Source of the DNA: Burkholderia sp. Ac-20379 | Lineage (GTDB): Bacteria; Pseudomonadota; Gammaproteobacteria; Burkholderiales; Burkholderiaceae | Assembly (NCBI RefSeq): GCF_017104645.1 | Contig: NZ_JAAGPF010000014.1 | Coordinates: 1 to 49,840, forward strand | Reading direction: 5' to 3' | DNA length: 49,840 nt | Made by a program: the position numbers and the translations under genes | Notes under the pieces: model-generated | Seen by the model: the letters and a program-made list of their open reading frames with translations, nothing else | What the model was told of the DNA's origin: nothing | The model's database searches: none | In this document: in pieces, positions 1-8,085 of the stretch | Position numbering within the stretch: the stretch's first letter is position 1 | How the letters are laid out: the number at the start of each line of letters is the position of its first letter

Positions 1-2
1 AG

Positions 3-176
3 ATCCTGACCAGCTGCCCGTCGTGCCTGCAGGGCCTGTCGCGCTACAACGAGGACGCCAACATCGACGCCGATTACATCGTCGTCGAGATCGCCCGCAA
101 CGTGCTCGGCGAGAACTGGATGGCGGATTACGTCGACCAGGCGAATCGGTGCGGCATCGAACGGATCCTGATGTGA
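3..176 (+). CDS. C-terminal end of a large FAD-linked oxidase / Fe-S protein (partial)
   Basis: Only the last 57 codons are present, entering at the left edge and ending at the TGA at 174-176. The peptide carries a TSCPSC cysteine motif followed by an LSRYN segment and ends in GIERILM. This is the typical C-terminus of the long FAD-linked oxidase/(Fe-S)-binding proteins with a DUF3683 domain found in Burkholderiales, which resemble D-lactate dehydrogenase and GlcF CCG domains. The cysteines would belong to the C-terminal CCG-like domain. It points the same way as the following operon but is separated from it by 187 bases holding a promoter candidate. I take it as the core-genome neighbour on the left side of the accessory region. 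The exact substrate cannot be told from this piece. Confidence 0.7.
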   Translation: MLTSCPSCLQGLSRYNEDANIDADYIVVEIARNVLGENWMADYVDQANRCGIERILM

Positions 177-244
177 TGCGAGCGCGATCGGCTCGGCCCA
201 GGGCCCGCGCGCGCGCGTCGCGCGCCCCATCCAGCGGCGCAGGG

Positions 245-289
245 CTGCCCAACCGAACAGGTTCGCGGCATTCGACGGCTTGCTATCCT
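245..289 (+). promoter_or_regulatory. Promoter candidate of the export operon: LuxR-type box plus -10
   Basis: CTGCCCAACCGAACAG at 245-260 fits CTG-N10-CAG, and TATCCT at 284-289 is a -10-like hexamer. The gap between them is exactly 23 nt, the same as in three other promoters of this window. After the box comes GTT, as in two of the others. The layout fits a LuxR-type activator sitting over the -35 position. The first gene starts at 364. Seen: motif and spacing. Inferred: regulator class. Confidence 0.55.
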
Positions 290-363
290 GCGCACCGTAG
301 TTGCCCTTGCAGCACCCCTTGCTCGCGCCTTTGCCGGGCTGTCCACACGCCTATCCCGAGATC

Positions 364-1068
364 ATGAACGCCGTCATCCTCGAAGACGTAGAGAAGCATT
401 ACCTGCTGGGTTCCGTGAAGGTCGCCGCGCTGCGCGCCGTGAATCTGAGCGTTCGCCCGCAACGCCTGACCGTGATCGCCGGCGCCTCCGGCAGCGGCAA
501 ATCCACGCTGCTGAATCTGATCGGCTGTGTGGATCGTCCCGACAGCGGGCGTGTGCTGGTGGCGGGGCACGACGTGACGTCCCTGTCCGACGATGCGCTG
601 TCGGATTTTCGCGCGCGGCATCTCGGCTTCGTCTTCCAGAACTTCAATCTGCTGCCGGTCTTGACCGCGCACGAGAACGTCGAATACCCGTTACTGCTGG
701 CCGGAACGCGGATCAGTGCGACCGAGCGCAGCCGGCGCGTGCGCGACATGCTCGACGCGGTCGGGCTGGCCGACAAGGCCGCCCATCGACCGGGACAACT
801 CTCGGGCGGCCAGCGCCAGCGTGTCGCGGTGGCGCGTGCGTTGATCGGGGAGCCCGCCCTGGTGCTGGCCGACGAGCCCACGGCGAATCTCGACAGCGGC
901 ACCGGGCAGGCCGTGATCGCGTTGATGCGGCGCCTGCAGCGCGAGCGTCAGGTGTCCTTCGTGATTTCGTCGCACGATCCGCAAATGCTGTCGGCCGGCG
1001 ACGACGTCATCCATATCGCGGACGGCCGGATCAATACGGCCTCCACCCCGACGAAGGAGTACGCATGA
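364..1068 (+). CDS. ABC transporter ATP-binding protein, LolD/MacB family
   Basis: A 234-residue ATPase that powers a LolCDE/MacB-type mechanotransmission transporter from the cytoplasmic face. Walker A GASGSGKST is at residues 40-48, the signature LSGGQRQ at 146-152 and Walker B VLADEPT at 167-173, all intact. The Q-loop region FVFQNFNLLPVL is typical of the LolD/MacB group. I chose ATG 364 because the protein then begins at the first beta strand of the fold. The stop overlaps the start of the permease (ATGA at 1065-1068), and AAGGAG at 1054-1059 serves the next gene. First gene of an operon running to 6772. The partners (lipoprotein, lipoprotein-sorting-like protein, barrel) suggest export of a compound or lipid-like cargo, most likely the product of the downstream synthases, but that is inference. 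Confidence 0.9.
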   Translation: MNAVILEDVEKHYLLGSVKVAALRAVNLSVRPQRLTVIAGASGSGKSTLLNLIGCVDRPDSGRVLVAGHDVTSLSDDALSDFRARHLGFVFQNFNLLPVLTAHENVEYPLLLAGTRISATERSRRVRDMLDAVGLADKAAHRPGQLSGGQRQRVAVARALIGEPALVLADEPTANLDSGTGQAVIALMRRLQRERQVSFVISSHDPQMLSAGDDVIHIADGRINTASTPTKEYA

Positions 1069-2459
1069 AAACGCTCTCGCTCGCGCTGCGTAACCTGTTG
1101 CGAAACCGCCGACGCTCGATCACCACGCTGCTGGCGATGATCGTCGGCGCGCATGCCGTGTTGCTGTTTGGCGGATATACGCGAAACATCACGTATGGCC
1201 TGCAGACCGACTATGTGAAATACGGCGGCCATTTACAGATCGAACGAAAGGGCTACTACGAATTCGGCAGCGGCAATCCGTCAGCCTACGGGATCGCCAA
1301 TTATCCCGAGATGATCGAGGCCGTGAAGTCCGATCCGGTGCTCGCCCCGATGCTGACGGTGGTGACGCCGACCCTGCAATTGCAGGGGATTGCCGGCAAC
1401 TTCCGTCAGGGCCTGTCGCGCACCGCGCTTGCGCTTGGCGTGCGCGTGGACGACCAGAACCGCATGCGCGCCTGGAACGATTACCGATTTCCGGTGACGG
1501 TGCCGCAGATGGCGCTGACGGGATCCGGCATCGATACCGCCGTGGTCGGCACCGGTTTGGCGCGCGTGCTGAATCTTTGCGGCCCGCTCAAGCTCAGCGG
1601 TTGTGCGCCGCACGTCGAGGCGGCGGGCGCGCAGGCTCCGGCGCTGCCCGACGACATCGCGCAACTGGCTGGCGCCACGGGCCGCGAAGGCGGCGGGCCG
1701 GCGCGCGAGCGCGATGCCACGATCGAGCTGTTGGCCGCCACGGCCCAGGGGGCGCCCAACGTCGCCGCACTGACCGTGCTGAAGGCCGAACAGCAGGGCA
1801 TCAAGGAATACGACGACATGTACGTGGGGCTGCACCTCGAACAGGCTCAGCGGCTCGTGTATGGCGCGGCGCATCCGAAGGCCACGGCGATCGTGGTGCA
1901 ACTGCGCCATACGGCGGATCTGCCGATTGCCAAGGCGCGCCTGGATGCGTTGCTGAAATCACACTTCTCGGCCGACGACATGGAAGTGGTGGACTACACG
2001 ACGCTGAACCCGTTCTACGGGCAGGCGCTCGCCATGTTTTCGACGCTGTTCGGATTCGTCGCGCTGTTGATTGCGGCCATCGTCTTGTTTACGGTCGGCA
2101 ACACCATGAGCATGGCGGTATTCGAGCGCACGGCCGAGATCGGCACGTTGCGCGCCATGGGCCTGCGCCGCGCGGGGGTGCGCCGGCTGTTTCTGTGCGA
2201 GGGCCTGCTGCTCGGCGTCTGCGGCGCGGCGCTCGGCGTGATCAGCGCGGCGGCGCTTGCCGGTGCGATCAACAGCGCCGGTCTGACCTGGACGCCGCCG
2301 GGGCGCTCGCCCGTACCGCTGATCATTCGCGTGTGGGGAGAAAACGATCTGATCCTGGGCACGGCGGCCGGCTTGCTGGTGGTGTCGATGCTCTCCGCGC
2401 TGCTGCCGGCGCGTCGTGCCTCGCGCATGGACATCGTGGATGCGCTGCGCTATGCGTGA
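1065..2459 (+). CDS. ABC transporter permease, FtsX/MacB family
   Basis: A 464-residue inner-membrane permease. One N-terminal membrane segment (about residues 16-38) follows a basic NRRR stretch. A periplasmic domain of about 280 residues comes next, then three C-terminal membrane segments. The conserved FtsX cytoplasmic loop with an ERTAEIGTLRAMG motif lies between the second and third. The C-terminus ends in PARRASRMDIVDALRYA, a typical LolC/E-MacB tail. Translation is coupled to the ATPase by the ATGA overlap, and its own stop overlaps the next start by 8 bases. With the ATPase it forms a type VII ABC system that would push or extract substrate on the periplasmic side. The cargo is unknown. 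Confidence 0.88.
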   Translation: MKTLSLALRNLLRNRRRSITTLLAMIVGAHAVLLFGGYTRNITYGLQTDYVKYGGHLQIERKGYYEFGSGNPSAYGIANYPEMIEAVKSDPVLAPMLTVVTPTLQLQGIAGNFRQGLSRTALALGVRVDDQNRMRAWNDYRFPVTVPQMALTGSGIDTAVVGTGLARVLNLCGPLKLSGCAPHVEAAGAQAPALPDDIAQLAGATGREGGGPARERDATIELLAATAQGAPNVAALTVLKAEQQGIKEYDDMYVGLHLEQAQRLVYGAAHPKATAIVVQLRHTADLPIAKARLDALLKSHFSADDMEVVDYTTLNPFYGQALAMFSTLFGFVALLIAAIVLFTVGNTMSMAVFERTAEIGTLRAMGLRRAGVRRLFLCEGLLLGVCGAALGVISAAALAGAINSAGLTWTPPGRSPVPLIIRVWGENDLILGTAAGLLVVSMLSALLPARRASRMDIVDALRYA

Positions 2460-2925
2460 GCGCCCGCGCACCGGCCATCGCCGCCGTCTCTCGATCCGTC
2501 TGCTGGGCGCCGCCGTGCTCGGCCTGACGCTTGCGGGCTGTCATTCGCCGGATCGCGGGCGGCCGGCCGATCTGGATCTGTCGCTCTCGCGCAGCACGCG
2601 CGACGGGCTTTACCGCGTGAGCCTGGTGCCGCCGGCGGCGCCTCTGCCGCTGAATCGGATCCACACGTGGCGGATCCGCCTGACGTCGCGCTCGGGGGCG
2701 CCTGTCGACGGCGCCACGATCAGCGTCGATGGCGGCATGCCGGAACACGGGCACGGCCTGCCGACGCGGCCGCGTGTCGTGCCCGCCGGAAGCGACGGTC
2801 TCTATGCGCTGCAGGGCATGAAATTCAGCATGACGGGCTGGTGGGAGATTCGGCTGGGCGTGCATTCGCCGATCGGCAGCGACGCTGTCACGATCAATGT
2901 GATCCTGCCGCCGGCCGCGAGTTGA
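2452..2925 (+). CDS. Lipoprotein with FixH/YtkA-like beta-sandwich
   Basis: A 157-residue predicted lipoprotein. A basic N-terminus and hydrophobic stretch lead to the lipobox LAGC with Cys30 as the lipidated residue. The rest resembles the FixH/YtkA-like immunoglobulin fold: a DGLYRVSL strand, a TWRIRLTSRSGAPVDGA segment and a HGHGLPT..P motif ending in GWWEIRLGV. Proteins of this kind sit in the cell envelope, often near copper- or redox-related or transporter genes. ATG 2452 was chosen because it overlaps the permease stop and gives a clean lipoprotein signal. The role is unknown; an accessory part of the ABC system or a ligand-binding subunit are both possible. Confidence 0.7.
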   Translation: MRERPRTGHRRRLSIRLLGAAVLGLTLAGCHSPDRGRPADLDLSLSRSTRDGLYRVSLVPPAAPLPLNRIHTWRIRLTSRSGAPVDGATISVDGGMPEHGHGLPTRPRVVPAGSDGLYALQGMKFSMTGWWEIRLGVHSPIGSDAVTINVILPPAAS

Positions 2926-2985
2926 ACCGGTGCGGCGGCCAGGCCGTCGCACCCCGTACATTTTTTATCGATCGAGAGGGGCGCG

Positions 2986-4131
2986 ATGCAAACGAAGGTG
3001 ATGGCTTGGCTGATGACGCTGATGGTGGCGCTGATGGGGGGCGCGGGCGCACTCGCGCAGACCGCCGCAACGGACGGGGATTCCGGCCTGAGCTTCCCCG
3101 CGCGGATCACGCCGTCCGAGGCGGATCGCCTGCCGGCTTACCAGCCGCGCTTCGGCCGGGCCCGCCCGGTTGTCGCGGTGGTGGGCGAGAATTACTACAC
3201 GGAGCTGACCGACTACGTGGTGCCGTACGGCATCCTGAAGGAATCGGCCGCCGCCGACGTCGTCTCGCTGGCCACCAAGCCGGGCCCGATCCGGATGTTC
3301 CCCGCCCCGATGAACGTCTTGCCCGATGAAACCACGGCGCAGTTCGATGCGCGTCTGCCCGACGGCGCCGACTACGTGATCGTGCCCGCGGTGCATCGCG
3401 ACGAGGATCCGACGCTGATCGCCTGGGTGGCCGCGCAGGCGCGCAAGGGCGCCACCATCATCGGGGTGTGCGACGGGGTGTGGGTGGTCGCGCGCGCGGG
3501 CTTGCTGGAAGATCGCCGCGCAACCGGACACTGGTATTCGATGGGCGACCTGCGCAAGAAATTCCCGAATACGCGCTGGGTCGACGACAAGCGCTATGTG
3601 GCGGATGGCAAGGTGGTCACCACCACCGGCGTGACCGCCACCATTCCGGCCTCGCTGGCCCTGGTCGAGGCGATTGCCGGGCATGAACAGGCACGCAAGG
3701 TGGCGGAGCGCCTGGGACGGCCGGCGTGGTCCTCGGAGATCGCCGGAGGCAGCTTCCGGCTCGGTTTTCCGGCCATGATGACGATCGCGACCAACTACGT
3801 GAAATTCTGGTCGCACGAGGACGTCGGCATCCCGATTGCGCCTGGCGTGGACGAGATCGCCCTGGTGCTGGAAGCCGATGTCTATTCGACCACCTTTCGC
3901 TCCACGGCCTACACCGTCGCGCAGAATCGCGAGCCGCTGCGCACCCGGCGCGGCCTGACGATCGTGCCGGATCGCGTGGCGGGCGTGGATGCCCCCACGC
4001 GCATGCTGGCCGCGCCCGATACGCGTCGTCCGCTGCTGGCGCTCGACCAGGCGCTCAACGCCGTGTCGGGCTCGTTCGGGCCGCGCACGGCGGCCTGGGT
4101 CGCGCTGCAGATGCAGTACCCCGGGTACTGA
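2986..4131 (+). CDS. Secreted DJ-1/PfpI (GATase-1-like) family protein
   Basis: A 381-residue protein with a signal peptide (about residues 1-25, ending GALAQ). A DJ-1/PfpI-like fold follows, with the nucleophile elbow IIGVCDGVW placing Cys162 at the active site and Glu68 of VVGENYYTE in the usual acidic position. It resembles the N-terminal domain of GlxA-type regulators, but no AraC DNA-binding domain follows and the protein is exported, so a transcription role is unlikely. The start at 2986 has a GAGAGGGG ribosome site at 2974-2981. About 180 residues after the DJ-1 domain continue as a second, related-looking half. A periplasmic hydrolase, lyase or small-molecule handling role is possible. 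No function is shown by the sequence. Confidence 0.65.
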   Translation: MQTKVMAWLMTLMVALMGGAGALAQTAATDGDSGLSFPARITPSEADRLPAYQPRFGRARPVVAVVGENYYTELTDYVVPYGILKESAAADVVSLATKPGPIRMFPAPMNVLPDETTAQFDARLPDGADYVIVPAVHRDEDPTLIAWVAAQARKGATIIGVCDGVWVVARAGLLEDRRATGHWYSMGDLRKKFPNTRWVDDKRYVADGKVVTTTGVTATIPASLALVEAIAGHEQARKVAERLGRPAWSSEIAGGSFRLGFPAMMTIATNYVKFWSHEDVGIPIAPGVDEIALVLEADVYSTTFRSTAYTVAQNREPLRTRRGLTIVPDRVAGVDAPTRMLAAPDTRRPLLALDQALNAVSGSFGPRTAAWVALQMQYPGY

Positions 4132-4236
4132 GCGCACCGGCCGCCGCCTTCCGCCGTCCCACCCGCCCGCCGCCGCGGCCCAGGCCATGCGGTGCGGGCG
4201 TCGCACACTGTTCCTGCCTGACCGGGAGATTCCCTC

Positions 4237-5019
4237 ATGCTCAGCTTCTCAGCAGGCCGCCGCACGTTCGGCGCCGCGCTCCTGGCCGTGTGCGGCATCG
4301 CGCACGCCGCCCCCGATGCCCAGCGTCTGCTCGCCGACAGCGATGCGGTACGCAATCCGTCCGAACCGTTCTCGTTGAACGTGACGCTCACGCAGTACAC
4401 GGATGGCAAGCAGACCGATGCCAATGCGCTGACCGCCTATTCACGCATCAACCCGGTTTCCGGGCAGTTCCGCAGCCTGATCCGCTTCGCCGCGCCGGCG
4501 CGCGATGCCAACAAGCTGATGCTGAAGACCGGCAGCGACCTGTGGTTCTTCGATCCCGCCAGCAAGGCGAGCATCCGTATTTCGCCGCAGCAGCGCTTGC
4601 TCGGGCAAGCGTCGAACGGCGATGTGGTGACCGTCAATTTCGCGCACGGCTATCGTGCTTCATTCGAGGCCGAAGAGGATATTCAGGATGGCGATCGGCA
4701 GAAGCGCCAGGCATACCGCCTGAAGCTCGAGGCGAGCGCGCCCGATATGACCTATCACGCGATCGAGATGTGGCTGGACGCAACGGATTCGCGGCCGATC
4801 AAGGCGCGCTTCTACAGCGAGAGCGGCAAGTTGCTGAAGACGGCGTTTTATCGACGGTATCAGCCTCAGCTCGGCGCCACGCGTCCGACCGAAATCGTCA
4901 TCATCGACGGGCTCAACCCGAACCTTGTGACCGTCATGCGGTATGGCGAATTCAAGGCGCGTGCGATTCCCGACGCCTGGTTCCAGCAGGATTACCTGCC
5001 TCAGTTCCAGCCGGAATGA
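4237..5019 (+). CDS. Outer-membrane lipoprotein-sorting protein (LolA/LolB-like fold)
   Basis: A 260-residue protein with a signal peptide (about 1-24, ending IAHA). The middle carries the family hallmark in which a PARDANKLMLK strand is followed by DLWFFDPASKASIRISPQQRLLGQASNGDVV. This is the 'outer membrane lipoprotein-sorting protein' family, a half-barrel of the LolA type that usually accompanies FtsX/MacB-like or RND exporters. It would carry a hydrophobic molecule across the periplasm. ATG 4237 lies 105 bases after the DJ-1 gene; CGGGAGA just upstream serves as ribosome site. Its stop overlaps the next start by ATGA, so the two are translated together. That fits a shuttle working with the barrel protein. 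Confidence 0.8.
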   Translation: MLSFSAGRRTFGAALLAVCGIAHAAPDAQRLLADSDAVRNPSEPFSLNVTLTQYTDGKQTDANALTAYSRINPVSGQFRSLIRFAAPARDANKLMLKTGSDLWFFDPASKASIRISPQQRLLGQASNGDVVTVNFAHGYRASFEAEEDIQDGDRQKRQAYRLKLEASAPDMTYHAIEMWLDATDSRPIKARFYSESGKLLKTAFYRRYQPQLGATRPTEIVIIDGLNPNLVTVMRYGEFKARAIPDAWFQQDYLPQFQPE

Positions 5020-6311
5020 TCAGGCTGAAGCGGCTGGCATATCGCGCATGCGCGGCGTGGGCGCTGTTCTCGGGCTGGCCCGACACGGTGTGGGCGGACG
5101 ACGCGGAGGAGGCCGGGCTGGCGCTTGCCGACGACACCCCGGTGATGCGTGTGGAGCGTACCCACTATCAGTTCAGCCTCGAGCCGGGCTTGCGATTCGC
5201 CACCGAGCGGCCCGGCGACGGCGTACGCGCCGCCACGCGCTTGTCGAGCGATTTCTCGATACGCCGCTCGCTGCTGGATGGATGGGATATCGCCGTTGCC
5301 GACCGGCTCGACCTGAACGGGCCGGGGCGTCTGAGTGGCGACGCGGGCGCGATCAATACGCTCAAGGAGTGGTACGTCAGCGGCAAGCTGGGCCGCGATG
5401 GCCAGACGCTCGTCGATATCGGGCGTGTCAACGTCCGGCTCGGCGTGGCCACCGGCTTCAACCCGACCGATTATCTGCGTGACGGTGCGGTGCGCTCGAT
5501 CACCTCGGTCGACCCCGCCAGCCTGCGCGAAAACCGGCTCGGCACGGTGATGCTGCGCGGCCAACGGCTCTGGAGCGGCGGTTCGCTGTCGGCGATGTAT
5601 GCGCCGCGCGTGGCGCAGGGGCCGTCCGATGCCGCGTATTCGCCCGATTTCGGCGCGACCAATGCCCGCAACCGATGGATGCTGAGCGTGAGCCAGCGCC
5701 TGTTCGCCGATCTGTCTCCGCAGTGGCTGCTGTACGACGACGGCGAGCGAGGCAGCTCGCCGCAGTTCGGGGTGAACCTGACCCACTTGCTCAACGAGGC
5801 CTGTGTCGGCTACCTGGAGTGGTCCGGCGGGCGCGCCCCATCGACCTTGGCACGTGCGCTGGGGCGCGCCGCCAGCGACGTGGCGTTTCGCTGGAAGCTC
5901 GCCACGGGCATGACCTGCACCACCGCACGCAACCTGTCGCTGACCCTCGAATATGACCGCGACGGCGCGGCGCTGGACCGGGCCGGTTGGCGCGCGCTGC
6001 GAGCCAACCCGGCGGCCGGCCTGCTGGCCTACCGCACCACGGCGGCGATGCGGCAGGATCTGGTCACGCGCGATGCCGTGTTCACCATGCTGCGCTGGCA
6101 GGATGCGGGCGTGCCGCACCTGGATCTGTCGGCGTTCCTGCGTCTGAACCTGGCGGACAGCAGCCGCCTGAGCTGGGTGGAGGCGCGCTATCACTTCACG
6201 CGCACCGATGTGGCGCTGCAATGGCAGCGGCAGTCGGGCAGCGGTCTCAGCGAGTTCGGCGCGCTCGCGCAGAGCCAGCTCTGGCAACTGCTCGTCAAGC
6301 ATTACTTCTGA
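5016..6311 (+). CDS. Outer-membrane beta-barrel candidate
   Basis: A 431-residue protein with an N-terminal signal peptide (about 1-27, ending TVWA). The mature part alternates short amphipathic strands, is rich in Arg, Asp, Tyr and Trp, and ends in an aromatic residue (LLVKHYF), the usual BAM recognition signature of outer-membrane barrels. Proteins of this layout are often found directly after the lipoprotein-sorting protein, as here (ATGA overlap, 5016-5019). I infer the last step of the export route built by the ABC pair and the shuttle. The family name cannot be fixed by eye; a DUF1302-like barrel is one option. Confidence 0.65.
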   Translation: MIRLKRLAYRACAAWALFSGWPDTVWADDAEEAGLALADDTPVMRVERTHYQFSLEPGLRFATERPGDGVRAATRLSSDFSIRRSLLDGWDIAVADRLDLNGPGRLSGDAGAINTLKEWYVSGKLGRDGQTLVDIGRVNVRLGVATGFNPTDYLRDGAVRSITSVDPASLRENRLGTVMLRGQRLWSGGSLSAMYAPRVAQGPSDAAYSPDFGATNARNRWMLSVSQRLFADLSPQWLLYDDGERGSSPQFGVNLTHLLNEACVGYLEWSGGRAPSTLARALGRAASDVAFRWKLATGMTCTTARNLSLTLEYDRDGAALDRAGWRALRANPAAGLLAYRTTAAMRQDLVTRDAVFTMLRWQDAGVPHLDLSAFLRLNLADSSRLSWVEARYHFTRTDVALQWQRQSGSGLSEFGALAQSQLWQLLVKHYF

Positions 6312-6349
6312 GGCCGGTGATCCGGGCCATGACTCACAAGGACATCACA

Positions 6350-6772
6350 ATGCGTCGATTCATCAGCACGGGCGACGGGCTACCGCAATGGCCCTCGCCC
6401 ATCAGCCATGCCGTCGTCGTCAACGACACCTGTTACCTGAGCGGGCAGTTGTCGCTCGACGCCACCGGTGCGTATCGGCGCGGCACGCCGGCGCAGGAGG
6501 CGAGGCGTGCTTTCGCCCATCTGTTTCGTGCACTCGAGGCGGCGGGCTTCCGGCGCGACGAGCTGGTGTTCGTCGATATCGCCTTCGTCGATCTGGCCGC
6601 GTTGCCGGAAGTGAACGAAGTATTTGCCGAGCTGTTCGAGGCGGGCCGGCGGCCCGCGCGTACCGTGTACCAGGTTGCGGCGTTGCCGTTCGGCGGACAG
6701 GTCAAGGTGATGGGGACGGCCGTACGCGATACCGCTGCCGGGCAGCCGCCCCGGGCAGGCGTGGCCGCCTGA
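6350..6772 (+). CDS. RidA/YjgF/YER057c family protein
   Basis: A 140-residue RidA-fold protein; RidA enzymes hydrolyse reactive enamines and imines. It keeps the strand pattern VVVNDTCYLSGQLSLD and the RPARTVYQVAALPFGGQVKV segment with the conserved substrate-binding Arg. The Glu of the archetypal VEIEAIA motif is replaced (VKVMGTAV), so it belongs to a divergent Rid subfamily and may lack classical deaminase activity. An ATG at 6329 is in frame, but AAGGA at 6338-6342 favours 6350. It is the last gene of the operon and meets the peroxidase gene tail-to-tail with a 2-base gap, leaving no room for a terminator. In a cluster whose synthase ends in a reductase domain, an imine-handling role is plausible. 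Confidence 0.82.
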   Translation: MRRFISTGDGLPQWPSPISHAVVVNDTCYLSGQLSLDATGAYRRGTPAQEARRAFAHLFRALEAAGFRRDELVFVDIAFVDLAALPEVNEVFAELFEAGRRPARTVYQVAALPFGGQVKVMGTAVRDTAAGQPPRAGVAA

Positions 6773-6774
6773 CC

Positions 6775-8085
6775 CTAGCGCGCCTGCGGCCGTTCGGCGA
6801 GCGGGGAGGCGAGCGCCTGCATCAGCGCAACCAGTTGCTGCTGTTCGAGGGGTGTCAGCGCCACGGGCTTGAGCTCGCTGTGCCCGAGGGCCGCGGCCGG
6901 CGGCTCGGCGTAGTGGCGCATCACGGCCTCGAGCGTCGCGAACTGCCCGGCATGCATGTAGGGCGGCCGCTCGGCGACGTTGCGCAGGCCAGGCGTCTTG
7001 AAGGCGCCGCTCGACTGAGGATCGTCGGCGGCGATGAACTCGAGCTCGTCGCAACGCGATGGCGGCTGATCGCTGTAGGGGCCGCGGCAGTTGAATTCGT
7101 CGGCCAGCACCTTGTGCACGCCGTCGGCGCGGCCAGGATCGGGCGACGCAGGTTGGCGAGGGGGCACCCCGATATTGTGGAACTGGCGATCCGTGAGCAG
7201 CGGCCCGGTATGGCAGGTGATGCATTGACCGCGGCCGATGAAAACCCGCAGCCCCGCCTTTTCGGCCGGCGACAGCGCCATCAACTGACGTTGGTCGCCG
7301 GTGCGCACGCCGTCGATATACGTATCGACACGCGAGGGCGCCAGATGCAACGTGCTCTCGTAGGCGGCGATCGCCTTGCCGAGGTTCGAGAAAGCCCGCG
7401 AGACGGCCGCCTGCGATGCGGCATCGAGCGCCTGCCACGCCGCGCGCTCGTCCGGTGTGCCGATCGGGCTGGCGCCCCGTGCCGTCGATGGCAATGCCGG
7501 CAATGCGCCGAACAACGCCTCGTAATCGGTGCGATAGTGGCGGGCCAGCACGCGCACCAGATCGAGCCGGTTGCCGCCGTGTTCGTTGCCGTCCTCGAGC
7601 GGGCCGAGCGCCTGCGACCACAGGCTGTCCTTGCGGCCGTCCCAGAAAAACCACGGGCCACCGGTCAGATCGGCCACGGGCATGGTGCGGCGTTTGCCGA
7701 TACCGAGGCCGATCGCCAGCGGCCGGCCGTCCTGGAATTGGTGCTGCGGGAGATGGCACGAGGCGCAGGCGATCTTGCCGTCGCGGCTCAGGCGGGGATC
7801 GAAGAACAGACGTTTGCCGAGCGCGGCGGCAGCCGGCACGGCGGCGACACGATTGCTCGGATCGGGCATGGCCGGACGTTGCGCGGGCAGCGCGAGCGTG
7901 CCGAGCAGGGCCCGCTCGTCGGCGTTCCAGCCATCGGGGCCGGTATCGGCGGCTTCGTGCGGCAGCGCCGACCAGGCCGCCCAACCGAGCGCGAGGCCGA
8001 GCACGGCGCCGAACACCAGCCGAGGCTCGATGCGACGTTTGCCGGCGCGGCGCGTGCGGTGAGGCCGCGGCGTGTCTTCACGCAT
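6775..8085 (-). CDS. Membrane-anchored di-heme cytochrome c peroxidase / MauG family
   Basis: A 436-residue periplasmic protein held by an N-terminal membrane segment (about residues 23-41). Two c-type heme sites are visible: CASCH at 107-111 and CITCH at 288-292, spaced as in bacterial di-heme peroxidases and MauG. Family members either reduce peroxide or, like MauG and MbnH, oxidise a partner protein or molecule. The end of the upstream amidohydrolase gene overlaps the ATG at 8085 by 8 bases, so it is the last gene of the SbnA-GNAT-amidohydrolase operon. A peroxidase co-expressed with precursor genes may act as a tailoring oxidase on exported product; simple peroxide defence is the alternative. 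The start at 8085 was preferred over 8121 because it leads straight into the anchor. Confidence 0.85.
   Translation of the reverse strand: MREDTPRPHRTRRAGKRRIEPRLVFGAVLGLALGWAAWSALPHEAADTGPDGWNADERALLGTLALPAQRPAMPDPSNRVAAVPAAAALGKRLFFDPRLSRDGKIACASCHLPQHQFQDGRPLAIGLGIGKRRTMPVADLTGGPWFFWDGRKDSLWSQALGPLEDGNEHGGNRLDLVRVLARHYRTDYEALFGALPALPSTARGASPIGTPDERAAWQALDAASQAAVSRAFSNLGKAIAAYESTLHLAPSRVDTYIDGVRTGDQRQLMALSPAEKAGLRVFIGRGQCITCHTGPLLTDRQFHNIGVPPRQPASPDPGRADGVHKVLADEFNCRGPYSDQPPSRCDELEFIAADDPQSSGAFKTPGLRNVAERPPYMHAGQFATLEAVMRHYAEPPAAALGHSELKPVALTPLEQQQLVALMQALASPLAERPQAR

Noticed and set aside
177-244. GCGCGCGCGCG-type run near the left edge as a repeat or Z-DNA element.
   Set aside because: Too short and interrupted; common in this base composition.
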